Of a stretch of DNA of 64,000 bases, positions 1 to 11,276 are shown piece after piece. The position numbers and the translations under genes are program-made. Below the pieces are notes generated by a model, which was given only the letters and a program-made list of their open reading frames with translations, did no database searches and was not told the DNA's origin. The DNA is from Calendula officinalis (lineage: Eukaryota; Streptophyta; Magnoliopsida; Asterales; Asteraceae), in assembly GCA_963853835.1 (NCBI GenBank), contig OY970832.1, positions 25,662,208-25,726,207 on the forward strand. The letters are read 5' to 3'. The first letter of the stretch is position 1; each line of letters begins with the position of its first letter.

Positions 1-786
1 GGGGAGAAAAGAGCAAGAAATAGTTCAAATATCAGATTTATAACTGAACAACATAAAAAAGAACCACAAACATCCCATCAAAGAAGAAAATTCATAACTC
101 ATGTACTCAGATCAAATGCAAAATCAAGTGAGAATCAATATATTAAACAGAAAATCAAGTGAAGAAGAATACCGAAATCTCTCTCAAAATCTCAACCATT
201 TCTCAACCATTTCAATTTAACTCTTAACCGTACAAATCATTCTTTCCAAAATTCGAAACAACCAAAAATTCAAAACTTAATCGTACATATAATTCTTACC
301 AAAACAAACACACACATCTAAAAACTTTAACTGTACAAAATCATTCTTTCCAAATTCCATAAACAACCATATCCATACAAAAGCTTAACTGTTCAAATCT
401 TTTGTTCCATACAAAATACAAATCATCCACATTCATCCAAATTTTAAATGTACATAACATTCTTTCCTATATACAAACATTCATACACACACATCCAAAA
501 CTTTGACTGACAAATCATTCAAAAACATTATCATTCTATCCTCAATATAATCCTCTTCCACAAAATTCCAAAAACAACCTCTCCATTATCTGAAAACCCA
601 GTCAAATCCTCACTTAACTGATATTCCATTTCCCAAAATTTTCAAATCTTTAGTAAATCAGTTATAGGATTTCCTCACTCAAACATTATCAACGAAATAC
701 ATATCCTCTTTGAGTATCTTAAATTATGAGAAGAATCTGAAGTCTGAAGACTGTGATGACATATTAAAGATCAAAAAGTGGGAGAT
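1..786. other. AT/CA-rich non-coding DNA, probably the 3' end of a copia element
   Basis: No gene is visible. From about 200 to 560 a loosely conserved phrase (aactttaactgtacaaatca, then ttctttcc) returns several times at uneven spacing of roughly 60-85 bases, so this looks like an old degenerate tandem repeat. At 776-786 a purine-rich tract (agtgggagat) sits directly before a TGTT start. That is the usual arrangement of a copia polypurine tract and 3' LTR, so the stretch is probably the untranslated 3' part of a copia element. Confidence 0.35.
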
Positions 787-1047
787 TGTTAGGACCATTA
801 TTGTAATAGCTTTTGACCTTTAATCCCGTTAACTAACACTTGTAGTGTTAAGTGGTGAGGAGTATATAATGTTGTATGTTTGACTTTGGATGTAAGCTTT
901 CACACATTTGAATAGAAACACACTTTGAAAGCCTTCCCTCCATCTCCATCTTCTCTCTCAATTTACACACACAAACACACACTTGAATTCTTCAATCTTC
1001 ACCAAATCATCATGAATTAGCTTGATTTCGATTGCATTAGCTCTCCT
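787..1047 (+). mobile_element. Ty1/copia LTR fragment (left part of a 3' LTR)
   Basis: The sequence starts TGTTAGGACC right after a polypurine tract (agtgggagat), the signature of a plant copia 3' LTR. It contains a TATA-like tract (gagtatataatg, about 860) and then a pyrimidine/CA-rich stretch like a transcribed R-U5 region. No CA end or primer-binding site follows. Instead the sequence passes directly into a Ty3/gypsy integrase reading frame at about 1048, so the LTR appears cut at its right end. I place the junction by the start of integrase homology; the exact base is uncertain. Confidence 0.45.
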
Positions 1048-2030
1048 AGGCTCCTACAACCTCTCCCAATACCCCAAGCAATATGGGATGATATATCCCT
1101 TGACTTCATTACGGGCCTCCCAAAATCAAAAGGATATGAGGTTATCCTAGTCGTTGTCGACCGGCTATCGAAATACTGTCATTTCATTCCATTGAAGCAC
1201 CCATTCACCGCCAAACTCCTAGCAGAAACATTTACCAGGGAAATAATCCGGTTGCACGGGATTCCCAAAACAGTTTTGAGCGACCGCGGCCCGTTATTTC
1301 TGAGCACATTCTGGAAAGAAATCTTCTCCTTACAGGTCAGCAAATTAAAGTTCAGCTCAGCTTATCATCCCGAGACGGACGGGCAAACTGAAGTGGTGAA
1401 CCGGAGTCTAGAAACCTACCTCCGCTGTTTCGCCGCCGAACAGCAAAAAACGTGGTCGTTTTGGCTTTCGTGGGCTGAATACTGGCATAATACGTCCTTC
1501 CACGTATCCACCAATACCACTCCATTCGAAATTGTTTATGGCCGTCCCCCACCTACCATCTTACAATTTATTCCGGGGGAAATCCAGTGTGAAGCAGTTG
1601 CACAAGAGCTGCTGGATCGCGATGAAGCTCTTAAACATCTCAAGTACCATGCTATGCGAGCTCAAGAACGAATGAAACGTGAAGCAGATAAGCACCGCCG
1701 GGATGAGAGCTTTGCTATCGGGGATTGGGTATACCTTAAACTTCGTCCCCACAGACAACAATCTGTCGTGCGTCGAATTAATCAGAAGCTCACAGCTCGT
1801 TTTTATGGACCGTTTAAGGTTCTCGAGAGGATTGGCTCGGTTGCTTACAAATTTCTCCTTCCCGAGGAAGCAAAGATCCACCCGGTCTTCCATGCGTCCT
1901 TACTAAAACGGGCCATCGGTACACAAGAGGTCGAACCATCCCTTCCAAGGGAACTCGAAATGGAACCGGGTGACCTCTTAACCCCAAAATAATGCTTGGG
2001 GGTTCGTGATTTCTCAAAGAATGGAGTTAA
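1048..2030 (+). pseudogene. Ty3/gypsy (chromovirus) integrase, first part of a split pol gene
   Basis: The frame is open from about 1021, but integrase homology starts near 1048 with the family phrase LLQPLPIP, so zinc finger, RT and RNase H are missing. The catalytic triad is visible: D in SLDFITGLPKS, D in LSDRGPLF, and E in TDGQTEVVNRSLETYLR. The C-terminal part has the usual GDWVYLKLRPHRQ and FYGPFKVLERIG motifs followed by IHPVFHASLLK. The frame reaches a TAA at 1990-1992, but reading on gives CLGVRDFSKNGV. That is the normal linker to the chromodomain, so the TAA is a lesion rather than the natural end. The reading frame is then broken at 2030 by a solo LTR and resumes at 4914. This is a dead element. 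The chromodomain downstream suggests a chromovirus, possibly near the Reina/CRM group; I cannot fix the clade. Confidence 0.88.
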
Positions 2031-4913
2031 TGTAACATCCCAAAAATCAGAGGAAATTTAAAAATTTTTAAATAAATAAAATAATCATTTTCCCCAAAAA
2101 GTACAAGTAAACAACGGTCTCATCTCCTTAAAATAAAAATAAACCGTCTCATGGTTTTTAAATACGGAATAAATAAAATAATTGTTTTAAATAATTTTGA
2201 CTCAAAATAAACGTTTGGAATCCAAATCCATAAAAGCTCATCGAGTAACAGCTCATCCAATGCATTTACTCTAGTACCTGCAAAATGGGGGGAAGTGTTT
2301 GGGGTCAGCCACCGCTGAGTGAATAACATCAAAATAAACATGTAAGTACAAACAACTCAAGTCACATAAGTGATCCCTAAAGACTCTACTCAATTCTCAA
2401 TTACTCAAGTTTATTTCTCAGATTTTATTACTCGGATTTTAATTTATATAGCGCGCTAGTGTGATTTGGGCCGAGAGATCAACCTCGACCCGCCTCACAC
2501 CATCTCAAGGCTCAACACCTGTACTCTTCGGTGTTGAGTCAAAACGTCTGGCACCAGTACTCTTCGGTGCCAAGACAAACATCTGACACTAGTGCTCTTC
2601 GGTGTCAAGTCAAGTATAATTATGTTTAATGTTTTAACTCAAAAACTCAGAACTCAGATAACTCAGTAAACAGATAACTCAGATCACAGATAACTCAGAT
2701 AAATCACACAATCAATACTCAAGCTCAATCAACAAGACAATTCATAACATATAACACATAATCATGAATCGAAAGTAAGTACAAGTTTATAGTGAGATTA
2801 CCCACCTCGAATAGACGTATGCTCCTAGATATCCTTAGCACCAAATAGCGTCCCTAATCAGGTCCTAGAAGGTCCTACATAGCATAAGGAAGCTCAAGTT
2901 AGGATTAGGCTCAAAGGTAGTTTCAGCATAAACTTAACAGCACTCAGCAGTTTCGCTGGAACGGCTATAACTCTCAAACCGCTCACTAGATTTTATTCAA
3001 ATTTTTACGGTAGCTAAATGACTCAGAGGACTACAATTCGACAGAAGACCTCGGGAGCTAAATCCGGACAGAAAGGGCTCAAAACAGGCTCACAAGACAG
3101 AATAGCTGAACCGAAAACTATTTTGCGATGGTTTATTTAAACAGCGATAACTTTCAAACCATAAATCAGATCAACGAGCCGTCGGCGGCATTGGAAAGAG
3201 GGCTCAGAAAACTAGAGACCATCGCGAGAAAAAAATCCAAAAACGTATTTTAAGTGTGGTAAAAACAGACTTAAAGTCAGATTACAGCTGCTGCCCAAAA
3301 TTTAGGTTGTAGTTTTAAAACTCGTTTAATTCCCGGCATCAACCCGTTTATTCCCGAGGCACCCGACAGTCCCGAGACTCGTTTTAATTTCAGAAAATGT
3401 TTAATAATCATCTAGTCCTTTATTTAGAAATTCTATCTTGGTTTAGGAAACCAAGAACCCTACGAGTTCGGTTTCTAGTTTTCGGTTAATAAAACGTTTA
3501 GGTTATAATCTCGTGATCTTTACCCAACCCGACAACTCATGAATTCAGGAGTCAACGTCTGTAATCTAAACTCGTGACTAATAAAACAACTCGACTCCTA
3601 AACAACCAAATAAGTGACTCTCGAAATAACCAACAATTACCACAATATTAGAACAACAAATAAATACTCAATAGACTTGACAACAACCGGAACCCGCTAC
3701 CTGTAACAACAATATCAGTCAATCATGAACTCGAGAATTCAAGAATAAAATAAATAAACAAAACTGAACTCGAGGGAAAAGAACTACCCAAACAGGAACG
3801 GGAATCGGCTAGAGGTGAATCTTGGCTCGGAATGAATCGGGAATCCTGCTGCGTCACACACTCGTCCAACCTTCGTTTAGAATGAAAACAGTTTACACAA
3901 CCTGCTCGTTCACCACTTCAAGAACACCAGATAGCGAGTTGGGGATTTCTTGGAATCGGATGAATGAGAAAGAAGTTATGAATGCTCGGCTGCAGAATCA
4001 AAACGAAGACAACATGTTGTGGTTAGAGATCACACTCGACGAGAGCATAGAGGGAAAACTAGGGAAGAAACTTACCGGTGCTTAACTCCCACAAACTCAC
4101 TGCTAAAGACAATCTTAGAAACGAACAAGGGACAAAGGAACACGGATTGTTTCTGCTCGAAGGGGACAATTTGGAGCTGCTCTCGATCACAGCCTTTGTC
4201 TGAAGTGGGGAATGCTCTAGCTATCTTCTTCAATCGGCAATGGGATGGAAGACAATGTCTACGAATAACTATTAGGGTTAGGGAGTAACTCGGTTTTGGT
4301 ATGCACTAACTAGGAGAATTATATCCTTAATTAGTTTAGCTTAATCACCAAGTAAGCAATCAAGGCCCCAAGCCTTACTACCGATCGGACCCACTGATGG
4401 GCTCAAGGAAACGAGTAGGGAGGAAGGAAACAAGTGACACACGTCCACCCTCTTTAATTTAATTGATTTGTAATAAGCAATGAAATCCCCAAAGTCCACC
4501 ACCACATAAAAAAAAAATCGCAGCTACCACTACCTCACATTTTCTTGCCTTATTCGCGATGGAGATAAAAGAAGGAACGAGACCAAGAGAACTAAATTAA
4601 GGCATTGGCCTATCGGCCGACCTCGAGAATTAATAGACCTCTAAATTAACCTACACCAATCTCATACTTAATTTTCTAGATTAATTATCATAAAAATGAA
4701 TAACCCCCTAGTTATCATTATTTATTATTCCACACCAATAACTAACTCGAATTAAACAACCCTTTAGTTATTTAACAAAATGTCGCGTATTAACTACTCG
4801 AATTAAATACGCGTAAAAGCACATAATCACACATAATCTCAATTAAATAAATACACATAGTTTATTTCATAAAAATTGAATAATTTAATTACAATAATTT
4901 TTAGGGCGTTACA
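2031..4913. mobile_element. Solo LTR of a Ty3/gypsy-type element (2883 bp) with perfect TSD GTTAA
   Basis: The block begins TGTAACATCCC and ends GGGCGTTACA, short inverted termini typical of chromovirus LTRs. The 5 bases before it (2026-2030, gttaa) are repeated exactly after it (4914-4918). The host reading frame continues across the duplication. No gag, pol, primer-binding site or polypurine tract lies inside, so this is a solo LTR left by LTR-LTR recombination. Weak open frames at 3822-4085 and 4019-4288 match nothing I recognise and are best taken as chance. Strand cannot be assigned with confidence. Confidence 0.85.
2511..2607. other. Three tandem hairpins with a conserved loop inside the solo LTR
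   Basis: Three successive inverted repeats lie at 2511-2538 (stem CTCAACACC/GGTGTTGAG), 2549-2572 (TGGCACC/GGTGCCA) and 2584-2607 (TGACACT/GGTGTCA, one G-T pair). The 10-base loops are nearly identical (TGTACTCTTC, AGTACTCTTC, AGTGCTCTTC). Stem bases differ between copies, but each change is matched on the other side, which points to selection on RNA or cruciform structure. A conserved RNA element of the LTR is an inference. Confidence 0.7.
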
Positions 4914-5177
4914 GTTAAGCATACACAGTGGCTGATACAATGGGATACGGGATCAACAGAGAATGCTACATGGGAGGATGCATTCCACATCCAGAGTCAG
5001 TTCCCGGAATTCAGGCTTGAAGACAAGCCTGCTAATCAAGGAGGCGGTATTGATAAGGAAGTTGTCACTATCACTCCTGCAGCCCAGCCCACCAACGAGC
5101 CCAACAAGGATCCTAACAAATGGATAGTCTACACAAGAAAGAAGCACATGGGGGAACAAGATGGACGGCTGGGATGA
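4914..5177 (+). pseudogene. Chromodomain end of the split Ty3/gypsy pol gene
   Basis: Starting in the repeated target site, this frame gives the chromodomain pattern with QWLIQWDTGSTENATWED, followed by an acidic/aromatic stretch (FPEFRLEDK) and a hydrophilic tail, ending at TGA 5175-5177. In chromoviruses the chromodomain at the integrase C-terminus binds marked histone tails and guides insertion. It is the direct continuation of the integrase at 1048-2030, separated only by the solo LTR. Confidence 0.85.
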
Positions 5178-5654
5178 TCCTAGGCTGTCAGGCCGTTATG
5201 CACACCAAGAGAGAGAATTAGGAATAAGAATATATTGTTAGCCACTATCATGGCAGCACTCACTTTTGAAAATTGCTATTTTGTAAGGACGGCTGTATAA
5301 GTTTGGGCAGAGTAATTTTCATAGAATTCTCTTCTGATTTTATGTTTGTTTCTATTGAATCTTATTGAGATATTACAGAATTTCTATTGTTTCTTTATTA
5401 CTATTACATTTTTGAATAATATCTCCATCAAGAAACTACATCATACATAATGTTTCTTAAAGTGTTTTGAGACCATTACCATTTGTACGTATGAATAGAT
5501 TATGATTAGTATAATCGGGTTCGGATTAAAATTTGAATCGGGGCACCCCTAATACGCCTACTAGAGAGTAGAGATTAGCATATTCTTTGCCTGCCACATG
5601 ACCTCCCTTCACATTTCGATACTGATTAGCATATTTTTATTCCTTCATCGCACA
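5178..5654. other. Non-coding; possible 3' LTR of the gypsy element
   Basis: A purine-rich tract (agagagagaattaggaataag, 5209-5229) is followed by TGTTAGCC at about 5236, which could be polypurine tract plus 3' LTR of the gypsy element whose pol ends at 5177. No second copy is present to confirm it, and I cannot place its right end (perhaps near 5440). Nothing else is recognised up to the microsatellite. Confidence 0.25.
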
Positions 5655-5826
5655 GTATGTATGTATGTATGTATGTATGTATGTATGTATGTATGTATGT
5701 ATGTATGTATGTATGTATGTATGTATGTATGTATGTACGTAGGTATGTATGTATGTATGTATGTATGTATGTATGTATGTATGTATGTATGTATGTATGT
5801 ATGTATGTATGTATGTATGTATGTAT
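5655..5826. repeat. (GTAT)n microsatellite, about 170 bp
   Basis: About 43 units of a 4-base repeat, with a small interruption near 5737-5743 (tacgtaggta). Because four is not a multiple of three and the unit has no stop in any phase, long open frames (Met-Tyr-Val-Cys or Thr-Tyr-Ile-His repeats) appear on both strands. These are not genes. Confidence 0.97.
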
Positions 5827-6476
5827 TACACGATTCATAGAAATATTAACCTCCTATCAAAACACCCCTAGCTATAAGATTGCTCACAACCATGACATAC
5901 ACTAATACTTCAGTTTTTTACACATCAACGTCAAGTTAGATGATACTCCAACTAACACCCAACTGACACACACATGCCAACAATACACATTCATCTAATA
6001 TTTTATACATAATATACACACACAAAATATTAATACCCACAAAAATTACTCTCTACCTCGCCTCTTTACACTTCAACAAAGTGACACATCCAACCGACAC
6101 ATGGCACTGATGGTGGCACGTGCCAAGAGTTTCGGTATATCGACGCACATTGGTAGCCAATTGAAAATGCCGTTGGTAGTAGTCTAAGAAGTTATTGAGT
6201 TTTAAGCTTTAAGTTCTTAATGTTATTCGAATATCAATTGATTTAATGTTGTATGTTTGGAATTTGATTCGCTATCTAATTTAGATTCATATGTGCGACT
6301 TTCATCAGATCAACATGTCGAATTCAGAATATAACTGAGAGAAACAATGTTTATTCCCGAATGTTTTGTCAACCAAGCTATTAATTACGAATTTCTCATA
6401 TTCACGTTTATCTTGATTAATTCTATTCCTTTTACTTCAAACTAAATATAATTATTTGTATTAAAATCTTGAGTTT
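5827..6476. other. Intergenic DNA, nothing recognised
   Basis: AT-rich single-copy-looking sequence without a credible open frame, RNA gene or terminal repeat that I can see. Confidence 0.5.
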
Positions 6477-6625
6477 TGATAATGACAGCCCTAAGGGCTG
6501 TCAATAGACACGCATCTTGTACATCAACCTATAACTACCCCTGAATTTTTAAGAACCACTTCCTCCCATGAATTAATGTACAACTTTTATGCACTTAGAG
6601 ACAGCCCTAAGGACTGTCATTATCA
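6477..6625 (+). mobile_element. Small palindrome-ended MITE, copy 1 (149 bp)
   Basis: Terminal inverted repeats TGATAATGACAG and CTGTCATTATCA bound the element. Each end also contains its own inward palindrome: GACAGCCCTAAGGGCTGTC at 6484-6502 (perfect around the central base) and GACAGCCCTAAGGACTGTC at 6600-6618 (one mismatch). Related copies lie at 11103-11276 (inverted) and 13492-13651. It carries no coding capacity, so it would depend on a transposase elsewhere. The superfamily is unknown and I could not identify a secure target duplication. Confidence 0.75.
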
Positions 6626-7093
6626 AGACCGTATAATCTTTTATCAAATACTACATTTACTAACAACGTTTTTGTAATCGTTTATTAAATACTCTGGACT
6701 TTGTTGTTGCTGGATGAGAATGATAAAAAGAGATGTGGGCCTTTAATTATGATTCATTATTGAATAAATCGAAATTTAAACATAATCAAAGGGTTAGATC
6801 TCTTTTAATTTATGTTACCCAAAAAAACCTTGTTAGCGGATCCGAATGAATCATAATCCGTTATAAAGGTAATAGAAACGTTGTTTAAACACAACTAACA
6901 GATTCCTTCTTTCCATTATTTTACATTGTTTAATTATCAAATCAGCAAGTAAAATTTACAAATAATTACCAAGCAAGCCAATTACATCTCAAATCACCCT
7001 CAATCTCTCACTCATGATTCAAGCTCTTTACAGGATAATACAACTAATACGTTTATAAGAAAACACTTTACATAATTTACCAGTATAATTAAA
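6626..7093. other. 3' flank of the diacylglycerol kinase gene
   Basis: AT-rich DNA downstream of the kinase stop codon (gene on the minus strand). It should hold the 3' UTR near 7000-7093. I see no further gene. Confidence 0.45.
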
Positions 7094-9857
7094 TCAGTCT
7101 CCATTGACCATAATTGACTGAAAAGGCACCCTTTTGATATCCACAAACGTTGAGAACTCACTGTTCATTGGTTGCTTCCATGGTTCACCATCCATTTGCA
7201 TAAAACCTTCTTTCCATGCTCCGCCCCTCAACTCAAACCGAATTTCTCTAGCCTAAAAAAAAAGATATTTTAAAAGCTATCAGGGCTAGTGGTCCATATC
7301 AGCTTTTGGGATCAAAGCTGATGGGGACCACCAAATTTGCATTTTGGGGTTTCTTTTGAGGTAAATTAAATACCTGAGCGATGTGTTTGGCTGAAATAAG
7401 ATCAACCATAACAAATGATGCATGCCATCCATGTTTAAACCCGAAAACTTCCAAGAGACCATCATCTGCTTTTGCTTCAACAAATCCTTTCTGGCGAATA
7501 TAAAATAAAAAACATAGTAATTAAATATCTTGTGAATTTGAGTAGAGAAAATAAATGTTACCTTTTGTAAATATTGTGGCTTCAATTTACCCCATGGATT
7601 TCTTCCACTTGCATAGCTACGAAGATTCAAAGCGACTATACACCTAACACTGAAATATATACACACATAAACAACAAATTTGATAATAATCCTAGTAATT
7701 TAATTTAATAATAAAATAAAATAAGTTTACCTTGAGGGAATAGTAACCGTTTCCCACTTTGTGCTGTTAATGTTTTTAACGTGCAGTTTTAAAATGTTAT
7801 TTAGTCCTCTGCATACACAATGTTGTCAGTTGAAAATAACAACCCTAAAGGTAATATAAGGTTTGTGACTATAGTTTTTGTTCAAAAGGAGAGAAAATTT
7901 TCATTTTAAGTCAACTAAAAAGGACCTAAAATATGTGCAAAGTCAAATAAGATGTGTATTTCGGGATTTATAAAATTGAAAAATTATTACCTCAAACCAG
8001 GATCAGCTATACAAGGCGTAAAAAACCACCCCTGTTTGACAGTATAACCTGAGTAAATTATCTGCAACATAAAATTAAAAAAAGAAAAATCAAATTATAA
8101 GAAATTAGAAAAATAAAAAAATTAATGACAATTTTAGGATACACGATTAGACCTTGTTTGAAATAGGACCTTGTGCAAGGTAAGGTTTCTCATTTCGTAA
8201 ATGGTGAAAACCATAAGCCACTTGAGCATCCATTCCTGTATTAATTAAAAATTTAATTAATTAGATACTGAAATTTACTAAAATTAAATAATTAAAAATA
8301 TATACCTATGCTGAAGTAATTATAGAAGACTCCTTGGTAGCAACTAACTTTTTCAGGCCATCCTTCCATTTTTAAATCCTGCAAATAATTAATAATCCCA
8401 TCCCATGTAAACAAATTTCAATATAACCTTAAGAAAATGTAACTAATTCCTAACCTCTTCAACAACAACTTCTTCTGCTTGTTTCAACGAATAAGGAGTG
8501 TCCAATTCTGTGCCAGCTGGCATCGATATTACAAGATTCCAACTGAGAAACCATAAGTACAAAATCAACACAATAAAAGCAAATTATTTAAAAATATATG
8601 TATATATCTTATATTTGTAATTAAAAAGTTGACTCACCTATCCAGACGACTAGTTGGATTACGAGTAGCCTTATCAAGAGTCTTTTTTATACCTGCTTTC
8701 CAGTTGAAAGGAAACGAACCGCCCTGAAAATAAATTTCAAACCCGTATAAAGAACCTGACCCGACCCGTATCAGAAAACTTGAATTAAATGAACATTTTA
8801 CCCAACCGAAACTTCTAGACAAATCATTTCCGGTACCAAGAGGTACAATTGCAGTTGGTGGGACCGGGTCCCGACCCGCTTTGTGAAGCTCTCCTAAGCA
8901 CCCGAGGACCCATCCTACGGTTCCATCACCCCCTGCAACCTATTAAATATTGACCCAAAATGTTAATTTTTAATTTTGAAATAAAATATAGAATTACTAA
9001 ATTAAATTATTGTATGTTGAAATTAAATTATAATATTATGTACCACAATTCTTAATCTTTCACGGGTTTCTTTGGCACAAGTGTCACCAAGACTAGCAAA
9101 TTTCTCAAGGCAGCCCAACCCGTATTGAATAAACTCGTTAGGTTTCACGGTTAAAAGGTCGATCACCTGAAATTAAAGAAATTTAATTAAAAAAAATCTC
9201 ATATTTCATAGCGTATATCAGGAACATTGGTCAATATTTGCTCAAAGGATGAAACTTTGAGTATGCAGATTAAAACAGACCAGTTGAATTTTGACTAGTT
9301 TTTAAATTGATCTGTTCGGGTCAAAGTTGACTATTGAACATTTGAACCATTGAGACTGTTAGGAAAGTTGAACACCCAAAAATGAATTAAACACAACAGT
9401 TATTACTCTGACAACGGTCAGTGTTAGGTTGATTTGCAAGACAGAACAATTTTAAATAATTTTTTGCAACTAATTAATAGGGAAAATTAAATTAAATTAA
9501 ATTAAATCTAACCTGTTCTCCCCCCATTAAATCCTGCAACCTAGCTTTAAGTTCCGGTCCATACCGGCCACCACTTTTGGAATTAATAAAAATAACCACC
9601 GGCGATTCAGGGGCGGCTAACGGAGATTTATCATGACCGATTGTGGTGAAGTCGTAATGGCGTTTTCCGGCATCGATATCTTTGGATGCAATGGCGTCTT
9701 TGATAGCGAGGCGTAAATATTCCGGCATCGTAATCTTATGCCTCAACTCCTCTTTGGGGATCTGTGCACCCGATAATGACCAGCCTTTGATCGATTCGAT
9801 CACCGATGACCTAACGGCTATTTTATTCACCTCCGGCTCCGGCCCCGATGATTCCAT
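7094..9857 (-). CDS. DGK: Diacylglycerol kinase, plant cluster II type (12 exons, 482 aa)
   Basis: The enzyme phosphorylates diacylglycerol with ATP to give phosphatidic acid, a membrane lipid signal. Exons read on the minus strand: 9857-9513, 9166-9044, 8939-8802, 8723-8638, 8542-8455, 8378-8306, 8235-8153, 8061-7991, 7808-7731, 7649-7562, 7490-7374, 7252-7094. All introns have GT/AG borders and phases match, giving 483 codons including TGA, close to the roughly 490 aa of Arabidopsis DGK3/4/7. The catalytic domain holds PVVIFINSKSGGRYG (about residues 88-102), the ATP-binding glycine motif GGDGTVGWVLG (about 159-169) and PLGTGNDLSRSFGW. The accessory domain follows, with GMDAQVAYGFH, SYASGRNPWG and DDGLLEVFGFKHGWHASFVM. 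There are no C1 domains or EF hands, as expected for cluster II. It is not in an operon; the next gene on the same strand begins 7.5 kb away. The gene looks intact. Confidence 0.95.
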
Positions 9858-10099
9858 TATTGGTAGTCTCTTTTCGCAGGTGACACACGGACTGAAAACA
9901 ACTGAAGCAAGAGTCGAATATGTTCCGCTTTTAAACCTGAAACCGAGTTTTGCTACGTGTCGAAAACTTGAAATTGAATTTCGTAAGAGAGAGAAAGAAT
10001 GGCGTCCGGGCGGGTTGGGTTTGGTCTTGGAACTCCGGCGAAGTGTGTAATTTGAATTTTTTTAACTTTCTTATAAATTATAATCTTGTGTTTGAACTT

Positions 10100-10205
10100 T
10101 CAAAGTAATATAATCTATTTCATTTTGTCCACAACTAATTTGAACTCATGACCTAGGTCATGAACAACACCTTATATCTTACATCAGTACCACTAGGTTA
10201 CAAGT
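10100..10205 (-). mobile_element. tRNA-derived SINE-like sequence (tentative)
   Basis: Read on the minus strand from about 10205, the sequence has a box-A-like TAACCTAGTGGTACT and, about 35 bases on, a box-B-like GGTCATGAGTTCAAAT. That is the layout of the tRNA-derived head of plant SINEs. The tail and any target duplication are not clear. Confidence 0.35.
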
Positions 10206-10236
10206 CTTGGGTAAATTACATCGATACCTACTCTAG

Positions 10237-10316
10237 TAACGCAACGCAGTTGGTTAGAGCGCATTGCTAATATTATTATGCTCGCGGGCTCGAGCCTCAC
10301 GACTGTCCATTTTTTA
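10237..10316 (+). pseudogene. tRNA-Ile(AAU)-like relic
   Basis: AGTTGGTTAGAGCGCATTGC at 10248-10267 matches the D-arm and box A of plant tRNA-Ile. TGCTAATA at 10264-10271 matches the anticodon stem and loop with AAT. CGCGGGCTCGAGCCT at 10283-10297 matches the T-arm and box B. A run of T (10311-10316) follows, as for Pol III termination. The acceptor stem does not pair, so this is a decayed tRNA gene or the head of another SINE, not a working tRNA. Confidence 0.6.
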
Positions 10317-11102
10317 TAAAGATAAATTTGTCTTGAAATAGCAAACATGTTAGATGAAATTAAGAATGACAAATTTTATGACAAAATCTTAAATGCATTA
10401 TATATAGTAAAAATATTAATATTTTTATAAAGACGGTCAAATAATTATGTGTTATACACCCTATTATACATTACACATTTACTATATAATAGTCCATTTA
10501 ATGCACATCTTTAATTAATTAAAGTTAATTTAAATGAAAATTTTCCATATAATTATGTAAATCAATACCTCCTTACTAGAAGTTCGAGTAAGATACAACA
10601 CAAACCAGTATCTACATATTCAAATCAAACCATTAGTTGTTTTGTTGCTTATGTAATATTATTGATAACCTTGTAAATTGTAATGGCATTGATTTGGGAC
10701 AACTTCAACCAAAATTAGTACATAATTTGATAGAGGATGACCTTCCTTCATCTTTAACTCACGCTATTGTGATTAAAGATAAATAGCGTGAATGCATGAT
10801 TAAGAGAAATGATATTTATTCTCACCATCTGTTCTTATTCATGTTTCTACCTATTTGATAGGATGATTATAATATATAAATTCTTTCTCATAATATTATC
10901 TTTTGATTTTAATATTTGTCTTGATCTAATGAATAAGAAGATAAGTGTAAATAAATATTAGAAAGCAATATCATTACTCCATGATTAAAGATAAAAACAA
11001 TTTTAGATAAAGATAATATAAATAAAACTAAACAAGAGAGTAATATAAAAAATATAACGACAAAAATAAATATATAAACAAACTAATTTAATAAAAAAGT
11101 TT
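10317..11102. other. AT-rich intergenic DNA with one copy of a dispersed repeat
   Basis: No gene is seen. From about 10809 (gagaaatgatatttattctc) to 10985 the sequence resembles 12882-13010. Both have the phrase 'gagaaatgatattta', then 'tatttgataggat' or 'cacttgataggat', then 'taatattatc'. This is a two-copy dispersed repeat of unknown kind. Confidence 0.4.
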
Positions 11103-11276
11103 TGTTAATGACACCCCTTAGGGCTGTCATTAAGAGGTGGTTACGTGCATAAATCGTTTGTACTTTTACTAGTGGGGGGTTGATTCTTAAAATGCAGGGG
11201 CTGTTATTGATTATTGTACAAGTTTTTGATGCATGTCTTGACGTCTTAATGACAGCACTTAGGACTGTCATTATCA
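11103..11276 (-). mobile_element. Palindrome-ended MITE, copy 2 (inverted)
   Basis: This is the reverse-orientation relative of the copy at 13492. Both share CAAGACAYGCATCAAAAACT, then GCCCCTGCATTTTA and CAAACGATTTATGCACGTAA. Termini are gttaatgacacccc on the left and ctgtcattatca on the right. The terminal palindromes have decayed slightly (GACACCCCTTAGGGCTGTC and GACAGCACTTAGGACTGTC). Confidence 0.75.

Noticed and set aside
3822..4288. Two overlapping frames of 87-89 codons in the solo LTR
   Set aside because: No recognisable domain, and they lie in a non-coding LTR.
5236..5440. A firm call of a short 3' LTR for the first gypsy element
   Set aside because: Only a plausible polypurine tract and TG start are present. 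There is no second copy, and the right end cannot be placed, so it is kept only as a low-confidence note.
5598..5905. Long open frames on both strands over the (GTAT)n tract
   Set aside because: A 4-base repeat without stop words is open in every frame. The Met-Tyr-Val-Cys and Thr-Tyr-Ile-His repeats are artefacts.
6120..6640. Short direct and inverted repeats suggesting a CRISPR array
   Set aside because: The inverted repeats belong to one MITE. There is no regular repeat-spacer pattern, and the DNA is clearly eukaryotic.
9682..10050. Plus-strand frame of 122 codons over DGK exon 1
   Set aside because: It is the shadow of the first DGK exon and its 5' flank; its translation matches no family.
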